From Kitasatospora sp. SUK 42 (GTDB lineage Bacteria; Actinomycetota; Actinomycetes; Streptomycetales; Streptomycetaceae), in NCBI RefSeq assembly GCF_015776785.2, contig NZ_LFMD02000002.1, forward strand, positions 158,919 to 222,918: a DNA stretch of 64,000 bases. Reading direction: 5' to 3'. Numbering within the stretch: the first letter of the stretch is position 1; each line of letters opens with the position of its first letter. The translations under genes were made by a program, and so were the position numbers. The notes beneath the pieces are model-generated. The model made no database searches and had not been told where the DNA came from. It saw nothing but the letters and a program-made list of their open reading frames with translations. This document shows positions 35,237-41,951 of this stretch, piece by piece.

Positions 35237-35274
35237 GTTTCCCGGTTGTTCCTCTCGTGTAACGCCCATGTGAA
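35237..35274 (-). promoter_or_regulatory. GlnR-box-like site upstream of glnII
   Basis: Read on the minus strand, four 5-mers recur every 11 bases: TTCAC, GTTAC, GGAAC, GAAAC. They match alternating gTnAc and GaAAc half-sites of the actinomycete GlnR consensus with 6-base spacers. The array lies 56-93 bases before the glnII start codon. GlnR control of glnII is known in Streptomyces; binding here is inferred. Confidence 0.6.
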
Positions 35275-35303
35275 CCAACCGTCCGCATCGGCACGGTCAC
35301 GCA

Positions 35304-35331
35304 GCGGGAGTGCCGGGCGCGGCACTCCCGC
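35304..35331 (-). terminator. Hairpin terminator after the LAxTG protein gene
   Basis: Perfect 11-bp arms GCGGGAGTGCC and GGCACTCCCGC with a 6-base loop, 51 bases downstream of the minus-strand stop at 35383. Confidence 0.7.
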
Positions 35332-35382
35332 CCCGCGCGGTGCAGCAGCACCCCCGCCCCGCGCGGTACGGCAGGACGACCA

Positions 35383-36384
35383 CTACCGCCGGGCGTGCGC
35401 GGCCCGGCGGCGCCGGGTGGCCCACAGCGCGGCCGCCCCGCCCGCGACCAGGGCGGCGGCCCCGGCGGCCAGCGGGCCGGTGGCGCTGCTGCCGCCGGTG
35501 GAGGCGAGCCTCTCGGGCTTCTCCACCGCGGCCTGCGGGACGGCGGCCCGCGAGGTGGTGGTGTCGGCCACCGGCTGGGCGGCGGGCGCGGTACCCGCGG
35601 CCGACGGGGTACCCACGGCCGCCGCGGTCGAGGGTGCGGACGAGGCGGACGGAGCGGACGAGGCGGAGGGCGCGGACGGGACGGGCTTCTCGCAGCTCAC
35701 CGAGGCGACGGTGATCTTCCCGGTGACCTTGGCGACGTTCAGGTTGAGCGGGTTCACCTCCACCTGCACCTCCAGCGCCGAGGCGGCGGCGGTGGTCGTG
35801 GTGGTGGTCTTCTTGGAGAACTCCACCGACACGCTGCCCACCAGTGGCACGTCCACCTTGGTCGGCCCGTACAGCCCGACGGTGACCGGCCTGCCCAGCA
35901 CGGTCAGCCCGGCCGGAGCGACGACGTTCGCGGTCGGCTGCCCGTCCACCGGGCAGGTCACCTCGGCGCTCATCGCCTCCAGGCCGAGCAGCGCGGTGGC
36001 GGGCAGGCCGGGGGCGTGCACATCGGCGTTGACCAGCTTGACGGAGGCGGCGGCGCCCTTGGCGTCGGCGTGGGTGACGGACGTGCCGACGTCGGCCTTG
36101 ACCAGGGTGACCGGGCCCTGCTGGTCGACCCCGGCCACCGTGGCGGTCAGCACCGAGCCGTTCATCTGCCGGGGCGTCTCCACCTTGTTGAGCGCGATGT
36201 TCACCGGGACGTCCACCGCCTTGTTCAACAGGCTGACGTCCAGGTCGAGTTCGGCGGTGACGGCCCGCGCCTTGCCGGGCGACGGGGTGGGCTCGGCCGA
36301 CGGAACGGCCTGGACGGGTGCGGCCGTGAGCACGGTGCTCGCCACCACGGCGGCGGCTGAGAAAACGATTCGGCGAGAAGACAT
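35383..36384 (-). CDS. SCO1860-type LAxTG sortase substrate
   Basis: A 333-residue exported protein. It has a signal peptide (SSRRIVFSAAAVVASTVL, with cleavage likely after APVQA), a beta-rich repeat body (about 30-240) and a Ser/Ala/Pro-rich stalk. It ends with a sorting signal: LASTG near residue 292, a hydrophobic helix and the basic tail RRRRAAHARR. This is the organisation of the S. coelicolor SCO1860 family, which carries LAETG there and sits near cobalamin genes. A class E sortase should attach it to peptidoglycan. Function unknown; cell-surface role inferred. Confidence 0.85.
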   Translation of the reverse strand: MSSRRIVFSAAAVVASTVLTAAPVQAVPSAEPTPSPGKARAVTAELDLDVSLLNKAVDVPVNIALNKVETPRQMNGSVLTATVAGVDQQGPVTLVKADVGTSVTHADAKGAAASVKLVNADVHAPGLPATALLGLEAMSAEVTCPVDGQPTANVVAPAGLTVLGRPVTVGLYGPTKVDVPLVGSVSVEFSKKTTTTTTAAASALEVQVEVNPLNLNVAKVTGKITVASVSCEKPVPSAPSASSAPSASSAPSTAAAVGTPSAAGTAPAAQPVADTTTSRAAVPQAAVEKPERLASTGGSSATGPLAAGAAALVAGGAAALWATRRRRAAHARR

Positions 36385-36451
36385 GGCGGTACCCCCACAC
36401 AGATGGAACGATGAGCCGCCAGTCTTCTCAAACAGATCGTCACATGAGTAA

Positions 36452-36496
36452 CACAGAACGTCATTTCACTCGTTGGAGTGAGGTTGGCGTTCTGTG
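36452..36496. terminator. Nested inverted repeat between ung and the LAxTG gene
   Basis: Outer arms CACAGAACG (36452-36460) and CGTTCTGTG (36488-36496) enclose inner arms CACTC (36467-36471) and GAGTG (36476-36480). The segment is AT-rich for this genome. It lies just downstream of the ung stop and about 70 bases upstream of the LAxTG gene, so it could terminate ung, regulate the surface-protein promoter, or both. Confidence 0.5.
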
Positions 36497-36510
36497 CTGA
36501 CCCAACTCTG

Positions 36511-37188
36511 CTACGGCAGCCGCCAGTCCACCGGCTGCGCCCCCTGCCGCACCAGCAGCTCGTTCGCCCGGCTGAACGGCCGGGAGCCGAAGAAGCCCCC
36601 GTTCGCCGAGTACGGGCTCGGGTGCGCCGACTCGATCGCCGGGATCTCCCCGAGCAGCGGCCGCAGGTTGCGGGCGTCACGCCCCCACAGGATCGCCACC
36701 AGCGGCCCGCCGCGCGCCGCCAGCGCCCGGATCGCCTGCTCGGTGACCTCCTCCCAGCCCTTGCCCCGGTGCGCGGCCGGCTTGCGCGGAGCGGTGGTCA
36801 GCGCCCGGTTGAGCAGCAGCACCCCCTGGTTGGTCCACGGGGTGAGGTCCCCGTTGGACGGCTGCGGCAGGCCGAGGTCGTTGCCGTACTCCTGGAAGAT
36901 GTTGATCAGGCTCGCCGGGATCGGCCGCACCTCCGGGCCGACCGAGAAGCTGAGCCCCACGGCGTGGCCGGGGGTCGGGTACGGGTCCTGCCCGACGATC
37001 AGCACCCGCACGTCGGCGAACGGCTGTTGGAAGGCCCGCAGCACGTTCGGGCCGGAGGGCAGATAGGTACGGCCGGCTGCCAGTTCGGCGCGCAGGAAGT
37101 CGCCCATCGCGGCGACCCGCCCGGAGACGGGTTCCAGGGCGGTGGCCCAACCGGGCTCGACGATCTCGTTCAGTGGACGCGGTGCCAT
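36511..37188 (-). CDS. ung: Uracil-DNA glycosylase, family 1
   Basis: Excises uracil from DNA; 225 residues, the normal length. The water-activating motif is intact as [18 protein letters not shown], then [25 protein letters not shown] and the minor-groove loop [18 protein letters not shown]. The ATG at 37188 was chosen over a GTG at 37197 because AGGGTG, usable as a ribosome site, precedes the ATG. It is monocistronic. Confidence 0.95.
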   Translation of the reverse strand: MAPRPLNEIVEPGWATALEPVSGRVAAMGDFLRAELAAGRTYLPSGPNVLRAFQQPFADVRVLIVGQDPYPTPGHAVGLSFSVGPEVRPIPASLINIFQEYGNDLGLPQPSNGDLTPWTNQGVLLLNRALTTAPRKPAAHRGKGWEEVTEQAIRALAARGGPLVAILWGRDARNLRPLLGEIPAIESAHPSPYSANGGFFGSRPFSRANELLVRQGAQPVDWRLP

Positions 37189-37258
37189 GGTCGCCACCCT
37201 ATCGGCCTACACCGACAGGGCGTTCAGCGGATGATCATGCATCCGACCGGCGGGCCGA

Positions 37259-38350
37259 TCACCCCACCGGCCGCCCCCGCAGCACCACCAACCGCGGGTC
37301 CGCGAGCACCCGGACGTCCGCCCTCGGATCCTGCTCGTACACCACGAAGTCGGCCGAGGCGCCCTCCTCCAGCCCGGGCCGCCCCAGCCACTCGCGCGCG
37401 CCCCAACTCGCCGCCGACAGTGCCTCGGCCGGGCTCAGCCCCGCCTTCACCAGCTCCGCCACCTCGTCCGCGACCAGCCCGTGCGCGAGCGAGCCGCCCG
37501 CGTCCGTGCCGACGAACACCGGGATGCCCGCGTCGTGCGCGGCGCCGACGGTGTCGTACCGGCGCTCGTGCAGCCGCCGCATGTGCGCCGCCCAGGCCGG
37601 GAACTTGGCCTCGCCGCCGGACGCCAGCTCCGGGAAGGTGGCGATGTTGACCAGCGTCGGCACGATCGCGACCCCGCGCTCGGCGAAGGCCGGGATCAAC
37701 TCCTCGGTGAGCCCGGTGGCGTGCTCGACGCAGTCGATCCCGGCCGCCAGCAGGTCCGGCAGCGACTCCGCCGCGAAGCAGTGCGCGGTGACCCGCGCGC
37801 CCTCCTCGTGCGCCGCCGCGATCGCCTCGGCCAGGGCGTCGCCGGGCCAGCAGGCGGCCAGGTCGCCGCGCTCGCGGTCGATCCAGTCGCCGACCAGCTT
37901 CACCCAGCCGTCCCCGCGCCGGGCCTCGGCCCGGACGTAGGCGGCGAGGTCGCCGGGCTCGATCTCGTGCGCGTAGTTGCGGATGTAGCGGCGGGTCCGG
38001 GCGATGTGCCGGCCGGCCCGGATGATCCGGGGCAGGTCCTCGCGCTCGTCGATCCAGCGGGTGTCGGCGGCCGAGCCGGCGTCGCGGATCAGCAGGGTGC
38101 CGGCGTCACGGTCGGTGAGCGCCTGTTTCTCGCTGGTCTGCTCGTCCACCGCGCCGTGCGCGTCCAGACCGACGTGGCAGTGCGCGTCCACCAGGCCGGG
38201 CAGCACCCAGCCGGTCACCGTCCGGACGTCCCCGGCGGCCGGGGGGCGGGTGAAGCTCACCCGGCCGTCCACCACCCAGAGTTCGTCCCGGACGTCCTCC
38301 GGGCCGACCAGCACCCGACCACGGACGTGCAGCACCGCTCCATCAGTCAT
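37259..38350 (-). CDS. Metal-dependent amidohydrolase
   Basis: A 363-residue amidohydrolase-superfamily protein. The first metal pair is DAHCHVGLD; further ligands are likely in WVKLVGDWI (possible carboxylated Lys), VTAHCFAAESLPDLL, CVEHATGL and FVGTDAGGSLAHG. N- and C-terminal beta segments (RGRVLVGPEDVRDELWVVDG and ADFVVYEQDPRADVRVL) form the usual composite domain. It is close to the imidazolonepropionase/prolidase-like amidohydrolases, but the substrate cannot be read from sequence. It is divergent from the aminotransferase gene that follows. Confidence 0.85.
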   Translation of the reverse strand: MTDGAVLHVRGRVLVGPEDVRDELWVVDGRVSFTRPPAAGDVRTVTGWVLPGLVDAHCHVGLDAHGAVDEQTSEKQALTDRDAGTLLIRDAGSAADTRWIDEREDLPRIIRAGRHIARTRRYIRNYAHEIEPGDLAAYVRAEARRGDGWVKLVGDWIDRERGDLAACWPGDALAEAIAAAHEEGARVTAHCFAAESLPDLLAAGIDCVEHATGLTEELIPAFAERGVAIVPTLVNIATFPELASGGEAKFPAWAAHMRRLHERRYDTVGAAHDAGIPVFVGTDAGGSLAHGLVADEVAELVKAGLSPAEALSAASWGAREWLGRPGLEEGASADFVVYEQDPRADVRVLADPRLVVLRGRPVG

Positions 38351-38448
38351 GTCCGCACTCTACCGACGGGCGGGTTCCCTGTAAGCAGCGAGAATGCGGC
38401 AGACTCATTGCGGCACCCACCACCCCGCGCGAAAGGCCCTCCACGACC

Positions 38449-39534
38449 GTGAGTCCGTTCCTCGACCTCCCCCCGCTCAGCGCCGCCGAGTTCGCGACCA
38501 TCGAGGACCAGGTGGCCGCGCTGCTGCACACCGAGGCCGACGTCATCGTCACCCAGGGCGAGGCGCTGCTCCCGCTGGAGGCCGCGATCCGCGGCGCCGC
38601 GCACCCGGGCTCCACCGCGCTCAACATCGTCACCGGCCCGTACGGGCAGACCTTCGGCAACTGGCTGCGCTCCTGCGGGGCGACCGTCGTCGACCTCGCC
38701 GTGCCCTTCGACAGCGCGGTGAGCGCCGCGCAGGTGGCCGAGGCCCTGGCCGCGAACCCGGCCGTGGACTTCGTCTCCCTGGTGCACGCCGAGGCCGCCA
38801 CCGGCAACACCAACCCGGTCGCCGAGATCGCCGCCGTGGTGCGCGAGCACGGCGCGCTGCTGATGCTCGACGCCGTCGCCTCGGTCGCCGCCGAGCCGCT
38901 GCTCACCGACGAGTGGGGCATCGACCTGTGCGTGATCGGCGGCCAGAAGGCGATGGGCGGCCCGGCCGGGGTCTCCGCCGTGTCCGTCTCCGAGCGCGCC
39001 TGGGAGCGGATCGCCGCCAACCCGGCCGCCCCGCGCCGCTCCTACCTGTCGCTGCTCGACTGGAAGGAGCGCTGGACGGACGCCGGCCGCGCCGTACTGC
39101 CGCACGCCCCGGCCCAGCTGGAGATGCTGGCGCTCGGCGCCTGCCTGGACCGGATCGCCGGCGACGGCCTGCCCGCCGTGATCGCCCGCCACCGCGCCGC
39201 CTCCGCCGCCACCCGGGCCGGTGTGCGCGCCCTCGGCACGCTCGCCCCGTACGTCCACGAGGACGCGCACGCGGCCCCGGTCGCCACCACCCTGCGCACC
39301 CCGGCCGGCCTGCACGCCGCCGAGCTCGCCGCCACCCTGGACCCGGCGCTGCCCGTCCAGCCGGGCGGCGGGGCCCTCGCGGCGGAGATGCTGCGGGTCA
39401 ACCACTACGGCCAGGCGGCCTCGCTGGAGACCGTCACCGCCGTCCTCACCGCCCTGGCCGGCGCGACCTCCGCCGACCCGGCCCCGGCCCTGGCCGCCGC
39501 CGAGGCGGCCTGGAGCGCCACCGTCCAGGCCTGA
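38449..39534 (+). CDS. Class V aminotransferase-like PLP enzyme
   Basis: A 361-residue fold-type I PLP enzyme of the class V group. Conserved text: NIVTGPYGQTFGNWL, SLVHAEAATGNTNPV, MLDAVASVAAEPL and the cofactor Lys in IGGQKAMGGPAGVSAVSV. The start is a GTG at 38449. Its relatives include alanine-glyoxylate and 2-aminoethylphosphonate (PhnW) transaminases. It lies 3.5 kb from the phosphonate locus, but the PhnW N-terminal motif is missing and no GTTG-N6-CAAC operator is near, so I do not call it PhnW. A Cys desulfurase is unlikely. Confidence 0.8.
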   Translation: MSPFLDLPPLSAAEFATIEDQVAALLHTEADVIVTQGEALLPLEAAIRGAAHPGSTALNIVTGPYGQTFGNWLRSCGATVVDLAVPFDSAVSAAQVAEALAANPAVDFVSLVHAEAATGNTNPVAEIAAVVREHGALLMLDAVASVAAEPLLTDEWGIDLCVIGGQKAMGGPAGVSAVSVSERAWERIAANPAAPRRSYLSLLDWKERWTDAGRAVLPHAPAQLEMLALGACLDRIAGDGLPAVIARHRAASAATRAGVRALGTLAPYVHEDAHAAPVATTLRTPAGLHAAELAATLDPALPVQPGGGALAAEMLRVNHYGQAASLETVTAVLTALAGATSADPAPALAAAEAAWSATVQA

Positions 39535-39540
39535 CGGAGA

Positions 39541-39778
39541 CGGGAGCGGCCACCGAGGGCCTGTCTTCAAACTCCCGTCGTCCGCCCGGAGGGCGGGCGG
39601 GGCGGCGTTGGGGTGCGTGCATCGCAAGGCGGAGGAGGGAGCCACTGCGGTGGGGGCACCTCCCGGCCGAAGGCTGGGGGCCATTGGCGACCGACGACAA
39701 CGCGGCGAGGTGCGTGCCCCGGCGTCGCCCCGCAGACGCGAGTTTGAAGACCGGCCCCAGGGGAGGGGGCCGCTCCCG
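39541..39778. repeat. Dispersed streptomycete-type intergenic repeat element
   Basis: A 238-base element bounded by nested inverted repeats: CGGGAGCGGCC (39541-39551) with GGCCGCTCCCG (39768-39778), and TCTTCAAACTC (39564-39574) with GAGTTTGAAGA (39740-39750). The interior holds GGGGGCACCTCCCGGCCGAA followed by GGCTGGGGGCC, a motif I recognise as common between genes in Streptomyces genomes. It separates the convergent aminotransferase and permease genes and may act as a bidirectional terminator. No transposase is present. Confidence 0.75.
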
Positions 39779-39795
39779 TACCGGGCGGCCGGGCC

Positions 39796-41430
39796 TCACT
39801 GCGCGTCGACGTCCACCACCTCGACGCCCCGGAGGTTGCGCGCGATCTCCTCCGCCGGCAGCGCGATCGCCAGCGCCCAGTAGTAGACGGCCAGCGCGAA
39901 CGCCACCACCACGGCGATGTCCCACCACAGCGGCAGGTTCCCCCGGGCGCCCGCCCCGAAGCCGCCCTGCCAGGAGATCAGGCCCATCCCGACCAGGTAG
40001 ACCGGCAGCCACTGCCCTGCCCGGAAGTCCATCCGCGGCGCGTGCGGCACCCCCCGGGACACGGCGTACGCGGAGTACCCGCCGAGCAGCACGTACCCGA
40101 TCAGGATCGCCAGGCCCAGCCGCCACAGGATGTCCCAGCCGGACCAGTAGATGACCAGGCTCGCCACCGCGAAGGCCAGCGGCGAGATCACCGAGCCGCC
40201 GGGCAGGTGGTACGAGCGCTCCATCCCCGGCAGCCGCTTGCGCAGCACCCCGAAGGCCAGCGGCGCGCCCGCGTACATCAGCACCACCGCCGAGGTGATG
40301 AACCCGACCAGCCGCTGCCAGCTCGGGAACGGCAGGAGGCAGAGCACCCCGGCGATCCAGGCGATGACCAGGCCGAGCCAGGGCACCGCGCGCCGGTCGG
40401 TGGACTGGAGGACCTGCGGCGCGTAGCCGTTGCGGCTCAGGCCGTACGTGACCCGGGAGCTGGAGGTGATGTAGACCAGCCCGGTGCCGGCCGGTGAGAT
40501 CACCGAGTCGATGAACAGGACGGTCGCCAGCCAGCCCAGGCCGATCAGCGTCGCGAGGCCCGCGAACGGGCCGCTGATGCCGGGGTAGGTGAGCTTGCTC
40601 CAGCCGTTCGCGATGGTCTCCGGCGGCAGCGCGCCGATGAACACCACCTGGAGCATCACGTAGACGACCGTGCCGATCGCCACCGAGCCGAGCACCGCCC
40701 GGGGGATGTCCCGCCGGGGGTTGCGGCTCTCCCCCGCCCACTGGATGGCCTGCTCGAACCCGAGCAGCGCGAAGATCACCCCGCTGCTGCTGATCGCCGC
40801 CAGCACGCCCTTGGCGCCGTCCGGTGCGAAGCCGTGGACGGCGAAGTTGGAGCCGTGGAACTCGGTCAACCCGAGGACGAGGATGGTCAGCACCGGGACG
40901 GCGACCTTCCACACGGTGGCCGCGCTGTTGGTGTGCGCGAGCAGCCGGACGCCGAGGAAGTTGACCGCGACGAACACGCCGAGCAGCACGGCCGCGACGG
41001 CGAAGCCCGTCCCGGTGAGCGTCAGGTCGTCGTTGAGCAGGCTGTGCGCCCAGGACCAGTGCCGGGCGTAGTTGATCATCGCCTGCACCTCGATCGGGGC
41101 GATGGTCGCGGCCTGGAGCCAGGTGAACCAGCCGAAGGACATCCCGGCGAACCCGCCGAACGCGTAGTGCGGATAGCGTGCGGTGCCGCCCGCCACCGGG
41201 AACAGCCCGCCCAACTCCGCGTGCACCAGTGCCAGCAGGACGATCGCCACCGCGCCGATGCCCCAGGAGAGCAGCGCCGCCGGGCCCGCCGCCACCGCCG
41301 CCTTCTGCGCCCCGAACAGCCAGCCGGAGCCGATGATCGCCCCGACCGAGGCCCAGAGCAGCCCGATGACGCCGACCTCCCGCCGCAGCCCGGTGTGCCC
41401 CGATCCGGGCGGGTCGGAGGAATGGGCCAT
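39796..41430 (-). CDS. APC-family amino acid permease
   Basis: A 544-residue transporter with 12-14 predicted helices. The APC signature near helix 1 reads GLLWASVGAIIGSGWLFGAQ. GGLFPVAGGTARYPHYAFGG and VIFALLGFEQAIQWAGESRN are further family landmarks. The C-terminal extension ends EVVDVDAQ. The ATG at 41430 was chosen because the short hydrophilic start MAHSSDPPGSGHTG leads straight into helix 1. Substrate unknown: amino acid or polyamine. It may be co-transcribed with the small gene upstream, although a hairpin separates them. Confidence 0.87.
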   Translation of the reverse strand: MAHSSDPPGSGHTGLRREVGVIGLLWASVGAIIGSGWLFGAQKAAVAAGPAALLSWGIGAVAIVLLALVHAELGGLFPVAGGTARYPHYAFGGFAGMSFGWFTWLQAATIAPIEVQAMINYARHWSWAHSLLNDDLTLTGTGFAVAAVLLGVFVAVNFLGVRLLAHTNSAATVWKVAVPVLTILVLGLTEFHGSNFAVHGFAPDGAKGVLAAISSSGVIFALLGFEQAIQWAGESRNPRRDIPRAVLGSVAIGTVVYVMLQVVFIGALPPETIANGWSKLTYPGISGPFAGLATLIGLGWLATVLFIDSVISPAGTGLVYITSSSRVTYGLSRNGYAPQVLQSTDRRAVPWLGLVIAWIAGVLCLLPFPSWQRLVGFITSAVVLMYAGAPLAFGVLRKRLPGMERSYHLPGGSVISPLAFAVASLVIYWSGWDILWRLGLAILIGYVLLGGYSAYAVSRGVPHAPRMDFRAGQWLPVYLVGMGLISWQGGFGAGARGNLPLWWDIAVVVAFALAVYYWALAIALPAEEIARNLRGVEVVDVDAQ

Positions 41431-41516
41431 GGCCGAGCGCCTCTCGGTGGGGAACGCGGGAAAGTCTTCCGACAGTGCCGCAGCACCGCGGACTCCCCCG
41501 CGCCGAAACGCGCGCC

Positions 41517-41546
41517 GCCCGACCGCCCTCACCCGAACGGTCGGGC
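41517..41546 (-). terminator. Hairpin just after the small repeat-containing gene
   Basis: Perfect 9-bp arms GCCCGACCG and CGGTCGGGC, eight bases beyond the stop at 41554 on the minus strand. Its position supports the small frame as a real transcription unit. Confidence 0.6.
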
Positions 41547-41553
41547 CCGGCTG

Positions 41554-41724
41554 TCAGGACGGCACTTCGGCGATCCTGCGGAACTCGCGGGCGCGGGCGG
41601 CGGCGTCCTCGACGCTCACGGCGCTCACGGCGCTCACGGCGCTCACGGCGCTCACGGCGCTCTCGGAGCTCTCGGTGAGCTCGCTGTAGACGCCCCACAT
41701 GCTGCCGTCGGCCCAGTCGCACAC
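41554..41724 (-). CDS. Small hypothetical protein with in-frame AVS repeats
   Basis: Not recognised. A roughly 56-residue frame from a GTG at 41724: VCDWADGSMWGVYSELTE, then SSESAVSAVSAVSAVSAVS, then a helical end ARAREFRRIAEVPS. The repeat tract is a multiple of three bases and keeps the frame, and a terminator follows the stop. The frame extends upstream to 41847 with an unconvincing Arg-rich sequence. An ATG at 41768 in the neighbouring frame reads MLDQDQPPADDVLSP, so a frameshift near 41740 cannot be excluded. Role unknown. Confidence 0.45.
   Translation of the reverse strand: MCDWADGSMWGVYSELTESSESAVSAVSAVSAVSAVSVEDAAARAREFRRIAEVPS
41614..41658. repeat. Five perfect 9-bp tandem repeats
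   Basis: Unit GCTCACGGC, five exact copies, flanked by degenerate copies (GCTCTCGGA, GCTCTCGGT). On the minus strand it encodes an Ala-Val-Ser repeat in the small protein. The copy number probably varies between strains. Confidence 0.85.
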
Positions 41725-41830
41725 GGCGACAGGACGTCGTCGGCCGGGGGTTGGTCCTGATCGAGCATCCGCACATCCGAGCAGGTCAAGGTCGTGGCCG
41801 CAAGGGTTTTGACGGCGTTCTCGACGGACA

Positions 41831-41874
41831 GTTCCCCGGGCGTTCATCCGTCGGGCACCCGGATCTCACCGGAG
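41831..41874 (+). promoter_or_regulatory. PHO-box-like direct repeats before the fused oxygenase gene
   Basis: Four 11-base units in exact register start GTTCCCC (41831), GTTCATC (41842), GGGCACC (41853) and TCTCACC (41864). The streptomycete PhoP consensus is 11-bp direct repeats beginning G(T/G)TCAYY. Two or three of the four units fit well. The array lies about 30 bases upstream of the GntR-type palindrome. Phosphate-starvation control of a phosphonate gene would make sense; binding is inferred. Confidence 0.55.
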
Positions 41875-41899
41875 GCAGGCAGGCTCCGCCCTGGAGGAA

Positions 41900-41917
41900 A
41901 AGTTGGCTATACAACTT
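41900..41917. promoter_or_regulatory. GntR-type operator, site 1 (fused oxygenase promoter)
   Basis: AAGTTGGCTATACAACTT: 6-bp arms around a 6-base centre, 35 bases before the ATG of the fused oxygenase. The core GTTG-N6-CAAC recurs at 44585 and 51950. HutC-subfamily GntR regulators bind palindromes of this size and type. Confidence 0.75.
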
Positions 41918-41951
41918 TGCCTGCGAAACCGCTGAGCCGAGGAGGAGACCG

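Noticed and set aside
38449..39534. Aminotransferase as PhnW of the phosphonate locus
   Set aside because: It is class V, like PhnW, but lacks the PhnW N-terminal motif, has no GTTG-N6-CAAC site, and is separated by a repeat element and a convergent permease.
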